Assembly (NCBI GenBank): GCA_001513335.1
Contig: LFTO01000005.1
Coordinates: forward strand, 1 to 47,510
Direction of reading: 5' to 3'
Length of the DNA stretch: 47,510 nt
From: Clostridiales bacterium DTU086
GTDB taxonomy: Bacteria; Bacillota; DTU086
Both the position numbers and the translations under genes were made by a program. Shown here in pieces: positions 28,730 to 37,245 of this stretch (its first letter is position 1; every line of letters begins with the position of its first letter). The notes under the pieces are model-generated. The model saw nothing but the letters and a program-made list of their open reading frames with translations. It was not told the origin of the DNA and did not search any database.

Positions 28730-29683
28730 TTGAATTACCGGTTTTTAAAATTTGTTATTATTACAGCTTTTGTTTTTTTTATTGCTATAACCCCTCAAGT
28801 TCACGGGTTTCCCGCCCCCTACGGTGGATGCACTGCTACAGACCGTACTCTCTTTCTCAATGAACCCCCGTTAACAGGAGATGATGTTCTTGAACTCCAG
28901 GAACGGCTTTCGGAACTGGGATATTATAATGGAAAGCTTAGCGGGGTTTTTGACGAAAAAACATGTGAAGCAGTGAAAAAAATTCAAAAAGACTCCAATA
29001 TGAATCCTACGGGAGAAGTTGGCCCGGCAACATGGGAAATACTTTCAAAGGGAATTGAGGCTCCCCCTGTAACCACAAATACTTCCAAAAAGGAAAAACC
29101 TGAAGGGTATATGAGCATCTTGATTGATACCAATAAAAAAACCCTAACCCTATTGTGTGACGGTGAACCTTTCAAAACCTTCCCCTGTGCAGTAGGGAAG
29201 TTCTCAACGCCGTCCCCTATCGGTGAATGGACAATTGTTCACAAAGGAGGTAAGTGGGGTGGAGGATTTGGCGACCGCTGGATGGGTCTCAACGTTCCCT
29301 GGGGAGTATACGGTATTCACGGAACAAATAAACCCTATTCCATAGGTACTAACGCCTCTCACGGATGCATCAGGATGTTCAATGAACACGTCAGAGATCT
29401 GTACCAATACGTTGAGATCGGCACACCTGTAAAAATTGTCGGAGATCCAGCAATGCCTCCCGGTGCAAAGTACAGGAAGTCAATGCGCAAGGATGCTACC
29501 GGTCCTGATGTTGTCCAGGTACAGCTGCGTTTGAAAGAAAAGGGTTTTCTCTGCGGACGTGCAGATGGGCGTTTCGGTACAGCAACAGAACTGGCGGTCA
29601 AGTTTTTTCAGGTACGATCAGGGCTTAAAGATACCGGCATCGTAGAGGAGGAAACTTACTCGGCTCTGGGCATTGAACTCTAA
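28730..29683 (+). CDS. L,D-transpeptidase (YkuD) flanked by two peptidoglycan-binding domains
   Basis: YkuD catalytic GIHGTNKPYSIGTNASHGCIRM; N- and C-terminal PG_binding_1-like repeats; TTG start at 28730. Confidence 0.92.
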   Translation: MNYRFLKFVIITAFVFFIAITPQVHGFPAPYGGCTATDRTLFLNEPPLTGDDVLELQERLSELGYYNGKLSGVFDEKTCEAVKKIQKDSNMNPTGEVGPATWEILSKGIEAPPVTTNTSKKEKPEGYMSILIDTNKKTLTLLCDGEPFKTFPCAVGKFSTPSPIGEWTIVHKGGKWGGGFGDRWMGLNVPWGVYGIHGTNKPYSIGTNASHGCIRMFNEHVRDLYQYVEIGTPVKIVGDPAMPPGAKYRKSMRKDATGPDVVQVQLRLKEKGFLCGRADGRFGTATELAVKFFQVRSGLKDTGIVEEETYSALGIEL

Positions 29684-29805
29684 GGCCTCAACTTGAAGCC
29701 CTTACCGTTGCATAACTTGGGGATTTTACAGGCTTGTTGCCTGCCAGAATCCAAAATGCAAAATATACAGGCAAGAGATGCTTCCTTTGTTACAATTTGA
29801 AACAA

Positions 29806-29834
29806 AAAATCCTCTTCCCTTAGAAGAGGATTTT
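29806..29834. terminator. Bidirectional terminator between L,D-transpeptidase and S1-domain gene
   Basis: AAAATCCTCTTC-cctta-GAAGAGGATTTTT, A/T tracts on both sides of a convergent pair. Confidence 0.85.
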
Positions 29835-29871
29835 TCTACATTTGCCTTATAAAACTAAGATATGAAACCGA

Positions 29872-30258
29872 TTATATTCTTCCGGCGGCACGTCCCCCGC
29901 GTTTAGATTCGGTATTACGCCTTAGATCCTGCTGCCTTTCATCACTTTCTTTTAAAAACTTTGCCATTTTATCTTCAAAAGAAATTTCACGGCTTTTGCT
30001 TCGATTTTTGTTCCCTCTTGGGCTGGCATTCAATTGTTTAATAGAAAGGCCTATTTTCCCGTCGTCACCAATATTAATAACCTTAACCTTTACCTGCTGC
30101 TTCTCTTTCAAAAAATCATTTACATCCTTAACATAAGTATCCGCAACTTCAGAGATATGAATTAGTCCAGTAATACCGCCAGGCAGTTCAACAAAAGCAC
30201 CAAATTTGGTAATGCCGGTTACTACACCTTCTACAATATTACCCACTGCAAGGGACAT
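29872..30258 (-). CDS. S1 RNA-binding domain protein (YabR-like)
   Basis: VGNIVEGVVTGITKFGAFVELPGGITGLIHISEVADTYVKDVNDFLKEKQQVKVKVINIGDDGKIGLSIKQ; next to divIC. Confidence 0.92.
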   Translation of the reverse strand: MSLAVGNIVEGVVTGITKFGAFVELPGGITGLIHISEVADTYVKDVNDFLKEKQQVKVKVINIGDDGKIGLSIKQLNASPRGNKNRSKSREISFEDKMAKFLKESDERQQDLRRNTESKRGGRAAGRI

Positions 30259-30322
30259 GCTTTGAATACTCCTCCTAACACAATTAAAACTAAGGCTATT
30301 ATAGCTAATAGCTAGATTCCTG

Positions 30323-30700
30323 TCAATTACTAATGTCCCCCGAATTATTTCTGGTTAATACAAGATTTTCCCCGGGTTTCACCATACCCAACTGCTCCCT
30401 GGCAAGTTTTTCGATATATTCCCCGCTCTGTACCATCTCCATATCTTTCTGAAGCTGTTCCTGGTAGCTCAGCAGCTGCTGTTTCTCCTGTAAGTAAAAG
30501 TCTATTTCCCGGTCAAGCTGTACAATCGTCCAGTGAAGCTGGATTAAATTCCAAAATATGCAGAACACTACTGCAGCACATATCAGTGTTCCATATTTTA
30601 TCTTAATTAGTCTACCTTTTTTTGTCCGGTTTTTAATTGGAAGTTCAGTAACCGGGGTCAGTTTATTATTCATATCAAAAACGTGCTGGCTCCGCGGCAT
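30323..30700 (-). CDS. divIC: Septum formation initiator family protein (DivIC/FtsB)
   Basis: One TM segment, coiled coil (IVQLDREIDFYLQEKQQLLSYQEQLQKDMEMVQSGEYIEKLAREQLGMVKPGENL). Confidence 0.88.
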   Translation of the reverse strand: MPRSQHVFDMNNKLTPVTELPIKNRTKKGRLIKIKYGTLICAAVVFCIFWNLIQLHWTIVQLDREIDFYLQEKQQLLSYQEQLQKDMEMVQSGEYIEKLAREQLGMVKPGENLVLTRNNSGDISN

Positions 30701-30934
30701 TTACTCTTCAACCTCCTCTTCCGGATCACCAAAAATACCGAGAGTATCTCCAGGAAGAATGATCACTACCTGGTACCCCTTTGATTTTGCCCTGTTAAAA
30801 AGTGTAGCCACTGTACTGGGTGCCAGTTTTAGTTGTTTAGCAATTTCGGCAGTTGTCCGACCCATTTCTTTTAACACAACTACCTGGCGCTCCCTAAAGC
30901 TAAGTTTTTCTACTCCCCTGATTTCGATATTCAC
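30701..30934 (-). CDS. Small sigma-70 region 4/LuxR-like HTH protein
   Basis: LSFRERQVVVLKEMGRTTAEIAKQLKLAPSTVATLFNRAKSKGYQVVI; 77 aa, stop abuts divIC start. Confidence 0.75.
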   Translation of the reverse strand: MNIEIRGVEKLSFRERQVVVLKEMGRTTAEIAKQLKLAPSTVATLFNRAKSKGYQVVIILPGDTLGIFGDPEEEVEE

Positions 30935-31145
30935 AGGACAATTCCTTCCTGGTTATCCACAAATTATACACATTCTGTGGACAAAAATTGTACATATTTC
31001 TACTCTAAGTTATTCGGCACCGTACTATGATTCCCTTTAGGGGCAGCGCCTAATTTTTTAATTTTTTTTTAACCCTTATCCACAATTTTTGTATAAAACT
31101 TTTACAGGGTTCAAAGGGGAAAGCAAACAGTAAATACCGGCAGCC

Positions 31146-31622
31146 TTATTCTTTTGGCTTGGGAGGTCGTGAAAAAGATTTGAATAATTTTTTGAAAGGG
31201 AAAATCATTTTGAACAGCAGCAGGCTTAACAGATTGGCTGGAAAAATAAGCACCCTCTGCAGGAAGCTAAAGGGTATTCTAAAAACAGTCCACAACAAGG
31301 AGGCAGTTTTAAAAATTATATATAGCAGCATTTGAATCGGCTTCTGGATCATTCCGCTGATAAACCGGAAATACGCCAGCAGGCCCAACCCCATTCCAAA
31401 AAACACGTACAGCCTTACTTCACCCTGGTTTATATAGAGGAGCACAGCAAAAGCTAACGCAACGAGAAGCAGCCATACCAATAAGTCACCAATATTAGTA
31501 CTCATGGGCTTGAACCTGAAAGTGTTTCTCACCTCACGGTAAATATCAAAGGCTGCGCCCATGACTACACCAAAAAGGATCATGGCAACAAGGGTATAAA
31601 ACTGGACTTCGACAGGAATCAT
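31146..31622 (-). CDS. yabQ: Spore cortex biosynthesis protein YabQ
   Basis: VEVQFYTLVAMILFGVVMGAAFDIYREVRNTFRFKPMSTNIGDLLVWLLLVALAFAVLLYINQGEVRLYVFFGMGLGLLAYF; next to yabP and divIC. Confidence 0.92.
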   Translation of the reverse strand: MIPVEVQFYTLVAMILFGVVMGAAFDIYREVRNTFRFKPMSTNIGDLLVWLLLVALAFAVLLYINQGEVRLYVFFGMGLGLLAYFRFISGMIQKPIQMLLYIIFKTASLLWTVFRIPFSFLQRVLIFPANLLSLLLFKMIFPFKKLFKSFSRPPKPKE

Positions 31623-31641
31623 GAAGTCACCCCAAACAGCT

Positions 31642-31917
31642 TTACTTTAACATTTTCTTGAGAATCCCCTTACCTCTTCCTTTTACTCCTCTGCTTTCAG
31701 AATAAATGACCCCGGAAAAGCTGCCGGAAACAGACATGCTTCCCTGCTCAAGGTTGAGCTCTTCGATATTCAAGCCTTCTCCAAAGAGGTCCAGAAAACC
31801 ATAACTTGTTTCAACCGTTATTCTGCTGCTGTCAAAGTTGTGAACATGCAGCACCCCACCCTCAATTTCCAGGCGGTTTCTTTTCTCCAGGACAACCCGA
31901 TGGTTTTGCTCGCTCAT
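31642..31917 (-). CDS. yabP: Sporulation protein YabP
   Basis: MSEQNHRVVLEKRNRLEIEGGVLHVHNFDSSRITVETSYGFLDLFGEGLNIEELNLEQGSMSVSGSFSGVIYSES. Confidence 0.92.
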   Translation of the reverse strand: MSEQNHRVVLEKRNRLEIEGGVLHVHNFDSSRITVETSYGFLDLFGEGLNIEELNLEQGSMSVSGSFSGVIYSESRGVKGRGKGILKKMLK

Positions 31918-32029
31918 AGCCTCACCCCTCACTAAAATGTATGTTGGCACAGCTTTGCATATAACAATTTAGCTTCTTGAAAACACAAGATTTCTCTACA
32001 GTTTCCCGGAGCAGATTTAAAAATAATTA

Positions 32030-32052
32030 AGCCCGTAACATGCGTACGGGCT
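32030..32052. repeat. Inverted repeat upstream of yabP
   Basis: AGCCCGTA-acatgcg-TACGGGCT. Confidence 0.5.
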
Positions 32053-32094
32053 CCATAATACATACTGGAGTGGTAATCTCACTATATTGAGCAA

Positions 32095-32560
32095 CTTCTA
32101 TGCGCCCTGCAGGCGAATAGTGAGCGGCGGCAAACAACCCTTGGCGAGACCGAAGGTCAAAGCCCGGAGGCACGAACAGGACGTGAGTGCCAGCCCCATT
32201 TGAGGCAGGATGCCGGTTATGGGGCGGTCCGGTTTTGACTGGAGCTTTGCCTTAGAGATATCCTGTGTGAATTCCTAGAGTGAGCGAAAGGCATGGGAAA
32301 CATGCCCCGGCGCTTCGCTCAAGATGGCGTGGGAACTTGTCCGTAGCGGAGAAGTATATGCGGAGTTTTGTCACAACTGTACATATTGGACTCAAAAAAG
32401 CACGCATGTGTTGCGGAGCGGGACTTGTTTTGCGCTAGCCTTACACGGCTTCCGCCGGCGGTAACGGCGTGCAGGCTTGTCCGTAGCGGAGCAATACATG
32501 CGGACTTTTTGCCAAACGTACACTAACCTTTGCTTAAAGATGCCTTGCACGAATTCAGGG
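32095..32560 (+). repeat. Composite intergenic repeat, copy C
   Basis: GGTTTTGACTGGAGCTTTGCCTTAGAGATATCCTGTGTGAATTCC (shared with A and D); GGTAACGGCGTGCAGGCTTGTCCGTAGCGGAGCAATACATGCGG (shared with B). Confidence 0.85.
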
Positions 32561-32627
32561 AGTAGCAAAATCAGTTGAATTAATTTTATCAAGCCGCATA
32601 CGGGCTGGTTTTGCCTATCGTTTTACC

Positions 32628-33593
32628 TTAGTCCCAGGCCTTTTGAATTCTTACATCCCGAAAGAAATATTGTACAATTTCTGCGGCATTCTGCCCCTGC
32701 TCTGCCAGTGCCTTTGCTCCCCACTGGCTCATTCCCACTCCGTGGCCGAATCCCCGGCCTTCGGCTATTAACCTTCCCCCCTGCACTTCAAGTCTGCTCA
32801 ATAGAGTGGAACGCATTACTTCACTCCCCAGGGCAAGGCGTAAAGAAGGGCCGCTTAAAGTAACATTTCCAAGTTTGATTTTGGTAGCCCTTCCGGAGGG
32901 ACCTTTTTCAAGGATTTTTACCTGGTCAATGGCGCCCGGGTCATGTCCTGTCCAGTTCTGTATCTTTTGCCTTACTTCGCTGAGAGGAAATTCTGCTTTC
33001 CACGATTTATTTTCCGGCGGGCTAATCTCAAAACCAGGGTCAGAAACACTCTTTATATAAGGAGCTTTCTCCTGCCGGTAGTCAAGTCCTTCCACAGCGG
33101 AAGCGGCGGTTTTGCCTCCGGCATCAGCATGAAACCAACCGTTTATATACTTTCCGTCATAAGTAACGACCATACCCCGTGTTTGCTCTACGGCATCTTT
33201 TACTCTTTGGTTTATTCTATCTGCCGCATAAGCCTGAAACTCCTTCTCATCTGTAGAGGCATCAGTATTGTGTTCTTTTACGCCACCCTCTTCCATTTTC
33301 TTTAATGTAAATGTTCTGGCCAAAATCGCCTGGGCCGCCAGCGCCTCAGTAGGCCAGGAATTCTCCATTTCTCCGGCTACGACACCCTGGAGATAAGTCT
33401 CCAGTCTCATTTCCTCCACCTGGTCTTTTTCCTTGTTGTAAAGAGAAATTGTCGGTTCCTTTCCTTTACGGGGAAGGTCTTCGGGGCCCTCTCTCCCCGG
33501 ACGGGCAAAGGGACCGGCACACCCTACAAGAAATATTGCAACAGTTGCGAGAGATATTACTGTGACAAGGAAGTTGCTGCTTCTGATTCTCAT
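32628..33593 (-). CDS. SpoIID/LytB domain lipoprotein-like sporulation protein
   Basis: Signal/lipobox-like N-terminus (VAIFLVGCAG), YLQGVVAGEMENSWPTEALAAQAILARTFTL, GRGFGHGVGMSQWGAKALAEQG. Confidence 0.92.
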   Translation of the reverse strand: MRIRSSNFLVTVISLATVAIFLVGCAGPFARPGREGPEDLPRKGKEPTISLYNKEKDQVEEMRLETYLQGVVAGEMENSWPTEALAAQAILARTFTLKKMEEGGVKEHNTDASTDEKEFQAYAADRINQRVKDAVEQTRGMVVTYDGKYINGWFHADAGGKTAASAVEGLDYRQEKAPYIKSVSDPGFEISPPENKSWKAEFPLSEVRQKIQNWTGHDPGAIDQVKILEKGPSGRATKIKLGNVTLSGPSLRLALGSEVMRSTLLSRLEVQGGRLIAEGRGFGHGVGMSQWGAKALAEQGQNAAEIVQYFFRDVRIQKAWD

Positions 33594-33682
33594 TTTGTTC
33601 TACCTCCGTAAGCGGGCGCTTTTAGAGGTATTATTCCACAAGACACGTCTTTCAATGCGGCAGTTTAAGGCAAGCTCAAAAA

Positions 33683-33705
33683 AACCCCATCAAAAAAAAG
33701 GGGTT
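33683..33705 (-). terminator. Terminator-like hairpin between repeat copy D and spoIID-like gene
   Basis: Minus strand AACCCC-TTTTTTTTGAT-GGGGTTTTTTTG. Confidence 0.6.
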
Positions 33706-33740
33706 ATAGACTGTCGAATAACCGATTAATTGTTTTTTTA

Positions 33741-34056
33741 CTTTACACGGCTTTTGCCGGAGGTAACGGCGCCTTTTCCCCATGCCTTTTTTGGCAAACG
33801 ACTAGATGAACACAGGCACACAGCTCTTGGCAAAGCGCAGGGAAAAACCGGGAGGCCCGGGCAGGACGCCCGGGTCAGCCCAATTTGAAACACGATGTTG
33901 ATTATTGGGCGGCTCGGTTTTGACTGGAGCTTTGCCTTAGAGCTGTCCTGTGTGAATTCCCGGAGTGAGCGAAAAGGCATGGGAAACATGCCTCGACACT
34001 TTCCTTGAATAGCGGGTGAGCTTGTCCGTAGCGGAGTAGTACATGGAGCCTTCAAC
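33741..34056 (+). repeat. Composite intergenic repeat, copy D
   Basis: Shares ATGAACACAGGCACACAGCTCTTGGCAAAGCGCAGGGAAAAAC with A and TTTTGACTGGAGCTTTGCCTTAGAG..TCCTGTGTGAATTCC with A and C; ends GAGCTTGTCCGTAGCGGAGTAGTACATGG. Confidence 0.85.
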
Positions 34057-34063
34057 CTTCATT

Positions 34064-34309
34064 TTACTTTTCAACCAGCCTGTACATGTCGGAAGCCTGG
34101 GGAGCGGGAACATTTTCACGAATTTCCAAGATCTCCACTTCCGTTACCCTTCCGGCTCTGTTAATAGTGATAATATCTCCCACTTGAACCTCGGCACCGG
34201 CCTTTGCCGGCCGGTAATTCACGGACACCCTCCCGGCATCACACATTTCTTTGGCAACGGTTCTTCTTTTCACCAATCTGGATGTCTTCAAAAATTTATC
34301 AAGGCGCAC
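34064..34309 (-). CDS. rqcP: S4-domain RNA-binding protein RqcP (YabO)
   Basis: MRLDKFLKTSRLVKRRTVAKEMCDAGRVSVNYRPAKAGAEVQVGDIITI; context with hup, mazG and yabP. Confidence 0.92.
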   Translation of the reverse strand: MRLDKFLKTSRLVKRRTVAKEMCDAGRVSVNYRPAKAGAEVQVGDIITINRAGRVTEVEILEIRENVPAPQASDMYRLVEK

Positions 34310-34362
34310 TTCCTCACCGCCTTACTGTCAAGGTGCCCGGCAGATACCCCGGGCATTAAGAA

Positions 34363-34386
34363 GCCAGGTTCCTTTCCGAACCTGGC
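34363..34386 (-). terminator. Terminator of hup
   Basis: Minus strand GCCAGGTTC-GGAAAG-GAACCTGGCTTCTT. Confidence 0.7.
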
Positions 34387-34394
34387 CTTGTCGT

Positions 34395-34670
34395 CTACTT
34401 GGCAACTGATTCTTTAAGGGCCTTTCCTGCTTTGAAACCAGGTACCTTAGTTGCCGGTATAGCAATTTCGTCTCCGGTGCGAGGGTTGCGGCCCACTCTG
34501 GCAGCCCTTTCTTTTGTTTCAAAGGTTCCAAAACCGACTAATTGGACTTTTTCACCCTTGGCTAAAGCTTCTTCAATACTTTGGAACACTGCATTAACAG
34601 CTTTTTCCGCATCCTTCTTTGTCAAGTCAGTTTTTTCCGCTACAGAACCTATCAAGTCGGACTTATTCAA
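34395..34670 (-). CDS. hup: HU family DNA-binding protein
   Basis: [86 protein letters not shown]. Confidence 0.98.
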   Translation of the reverse strand: MNKSDLIGSVAEKTDLTKKDAEKAVNAVFQSIEEALAKGEKVQLVGFGTFETKERAARVGRNPRTGDEIAIPATKVPGFKAGKALKESVAK

Positions 34671-34758
34671 GGATTATCCCTCCCATTGTTGGATTGCATC
34701 TTCGCTTTATTATTCTGTAGTCTGGCAAAATATCCTTTCACCTGCAAGAAAATTTTAC

Positions 34759-36225
34759 CTAATTTTGAGGATTTAATTCTTTTACTTCATTCCAGAGCCT
34801 GTCCATTTCCTCCAGGGACATCTCTTCTAGAGTAATCCCTCTTTCCTTGGCTGTATTTTCAATGTAATTGAACCTGTAGATAAACTTGTCTATAGTTCCC
34901 GTCAGGGCCTCCTCAGGATCCACTTTTAAAAACCGTGCTGTATTGACTACAGCAAATAATACATCTCCAACCTCGGAAGCCACTCCGGAACCGGATTTAT
35001 CCTGCACCGCATCTTCCAGTTCTTTCAACTCTTCATAGATTTTTTCCCATGCACCCGTAACGTCCGGCCAATCGAACCCCGCTTCAGCAGCCTTCTTCTG
35101 TACCTTTTCTGCGCGCATGAGTGCAGGCAGCTGACGGGGAATATCGAACCGCGGCCTATCCTCTTTCTCTCCGTGTTTGATTTTTTCCCAGTTAACGTTT
35201 ACATCTTCAACAGAATTTACTTCAACACTTTTACCAAAAACATGGGGATGCCGCCTTACCAGTTTCTCGGAAATGCCTCCGATAACATCGTTTACATCAA
35301 AAATACCCTTTTCCCTGGCTATTTGAGAATAGAAGACCACCTGCAGTAATAAGTCTCCCAATTCTTCCTGCAATTTATGCATATCCCCGTCTTCAACTGC
35401 ATCTATCACTTCATATGTTTCCTCTATCAGATACCTTTTCAAGCTTTGAAAGTCCTGTTCCCGGTCCCAAGGGCATCCATCATCACGGCGGAGCCTGGCC
35501 ATGATATCAATCAGGGTTTGAAAGGAATCATACGGCTTGTCTTGGAGCTCTGCAGCAGGAACAAAAAGGCTGGTCAAATAATCGATCCAATCCTGCCTGT
35601 CCAATTCATATAGGGGAATCCTTTTCACCATTTCCCTTTCAGGTACCCCGGCAGCACGAATAACAACAACGGGGTGATCATCAGGATAATACTCCATAAG
35701 AGTCAGCTTAACTTCAGAAGCTATCCTTCTGTCATATAACTGCGTCAGCACAACGGGAGCTGAAGTGTTTCCTTTAAGCCTGCCCCTCTCCAGAAGTTCA
35801 AGGCAGTCCATTACAAGGAGGCCTTCAGTCGGGTCCAGTTCCAGGACAGAATACAATGCATCAAGACAGCTCATAGCCGGCACAATCTCCAGCTGAGTTC
35901 TGTCCGGTACAGCTTCGAGGAGCATCTGTACTGTACGCTCAGCCACCATTGGGTGACCGGGAACAGCATAAAGGACATCCCTTTTTTCTGCTTCCTCCAG
36001 GAGAATATTTACAATATTTTTGTAAACTTCCGCGAAGCTGCTGCCCTGTTCGTAAAGCCTGTCAAAACTCTCAAATGAAATACCCTGGCTCAATAGTTCA
36101 TTAACCAGGGGATGCTTCTCTGTACGCAAATAAATTTTTTGTGCACTATGTAGTAGCTTTAATGTCTTAACAGGTAAATGGTCTAAATTCCCAGGGCCTA
36201 ACCCAACAACGGTGATCTTTGCCAC
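34759..36225 (-). CDS. mazG: Nucleoside triphosphate pyrophosphohydrolase MazG with N-terminal tetrapyrrole methylase (YabN) domain
   Basis: N-terminal VVGLGPGNLDHLPVKTL..YAVPGHPMVAERTV; C-terminal LRRDDGCPWDREQDFQSLKRYLIEETYEVIDAVEDGDMHKLQEELGDLLLQVVFYSQIA. Confidence 0.96.
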   Translation of the reverse strand: MAKITVVGLGPGNLDHLPVKTLKLLHSAQKIYLRTEKHPLVNELLSQGISFESFDRLYEQGSSFAEVYKNIVNILLEEAEKRDVLYAVPGHPMVAERTVQMLLEAVPDRTQLEIVPAMSCLDALYSVLELDPTEGLLVMDCLELLERGRLKGNTSAPVVLTQLYDRRIASEVKLTLMEYYPDDHPVVVIRAAGVPEREMVKRIPLYELDRQDWIDYLTSLFVPAAELQDKPYDSFQTLIDIMARLRRDDGCPWDREQDFQSLKRYLIEETYEVIDAVEDGDMHKLQEELGDLLLQVVFYSQIAREKGIFDVNDVIGGISEKLVRRHPHVFGKSVEVNSVEDVNVNWEKIKHGEKEDRPRFDIPRQLPALMRAEKVQKKAAEAGFDWPDVTGAWEKIYEELKELEDAVQDKSGSGVASEVGDVLFAVVNTARFLKVDPEEALTGTIDKFIYRFNYIENTAKERGITLEEMSLEEMDRLWNEVKELNPQN

Positions 36226-36432
36226 ATAATCGCCTTCTTTGTTTCAAGATTAAAATTATCTTACCAGTGCAGGAAGCTGTAATCAATACCAAAATAGGCA
36301 ACGCCGTTTAGACCTACAGTTTTGGGAATAGGCCCTTTCCTTTTACCGGCTCCTTTCTTTCAGTAATATTCCTGCTACTCATTCACAATATTTTCTTTAT
36401 GTTGCAAAGCATAATTACCTGTTACATAAAAT

Positions 36433-36453
36433 AAGTGGCGCCTGGCGCCACTT
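36433..36453 (-). terminator. Terminator-like hairpin of spoVT
   Basis: AAGTGGCGCC-T-GGCGCCACTT, T-rich on the minus-strand 3' side. Confidence 0.6.
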
Positions 36454-36460
36454 TGAGGTG

Positions 36461-37030
36461 TTATTGTTCCATTTGTTTTGCCAAGAACCCTGCCGCTGTT
36501 TCAGTAAGTTTTACCTCCATATCACCCATTTTCACGTTGTTGTCTTTGGAGCATAGTATTACTGCTCCGATAGGATCCCCTTCCGCAATAATTGGTGCAA
36601 CCACCTGAGCGGAAAACTTGGCTGCCGCTTCCTCATCGTCCACGTCAATTGGGCAGGCAGCACCCTTTTGTGCCTCAGCAGGATCATTTACAAACAGAGA
36701 AGTCCTCGTCTCCATGACTTTTTCCACTGCGGGGCCGATAGGCTTATTCAGGAATTCTTTTTTCGGTGCTCCGCTGACAGCAATTATGTTATCGCGGTCC
36801 GATATCAAGGCAATATGTCCTATAGCCTCATACAGCGAATCGGCATATTCTTTGGCAAAATCGCCTAGTTCTCCGATGGGAGAATATTTTTTAAGAATTA
36901 CTTCCCCTTCGCGGTCGACAAATATTTCTAGAGGATCGCCTTCTCGGATTCTGAGGGTTCTACGTATTTCTTTAGGAATTACTACTCTGCCTAAGTCATC
37001 AATTCTCCGTACGATTCCTGTTGCCTTCAT
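36461..37030 (-). CDS. spoVT: Stage V sporulation protein T
   Basis: AbrB-like MKATGIVRRIDDLGRVVIPKEIRRTLRIREGDPLEIFVDREGEVILKKYSPIGEL plus GAF-like domain. Confidence 0.97.
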   Translation of the reverse strand: MKATGIVRRIDDLGRVVIPKEIRRTLRIREGDPLEIFVDREGEVILKKYSPIGELGDFAKEYADSLYEAIGHIALISDRDNIIAVSGAPKKEFLNKPIGPAVEKVMETRTSLFVNDPAEAQKGAACPIDVDDEEAAAKFSAQVVAPIIAEGDPIGAVILCSKDNNVKMGDMEVKLTETAAGFLAKQMEQ

Positions 37031-37186
37031 TAACTGGTTTTCCCTCCTTTTCGAAACCTGACGTGAAAACCTGCAGGAACCTTTTCAGTGATAGTATATA
37101 ACCTTCAGCATTTATTTATTCATTATTTTCCATGACCCGTTTTTGTTTTTATGCGAAGTGATACTTCAATAAAATTGGGGTATATC

Positions 37187-37223
37187 AAAAAAAAATTAAG
37201 GTCCCCGTATTTCCAGGGACCTT
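37187..37223 (-). terminator. Rho-independent terminator of PpiC-type foldase gene
   Basis: Minus strand AAGGTCCC-tggaaatacg-GGGACCTTAATTTTTTTTT. Confidence 0.9.
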
Positions 37224-37245
37224 CAAGACTAATTTCCTTACTGTT

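Noticed and set aside
32392-32592. 66 aa minus-strand ORF in copy C
   Set aside because: Embedded in the repeat; no RBS or recognisable protein features.
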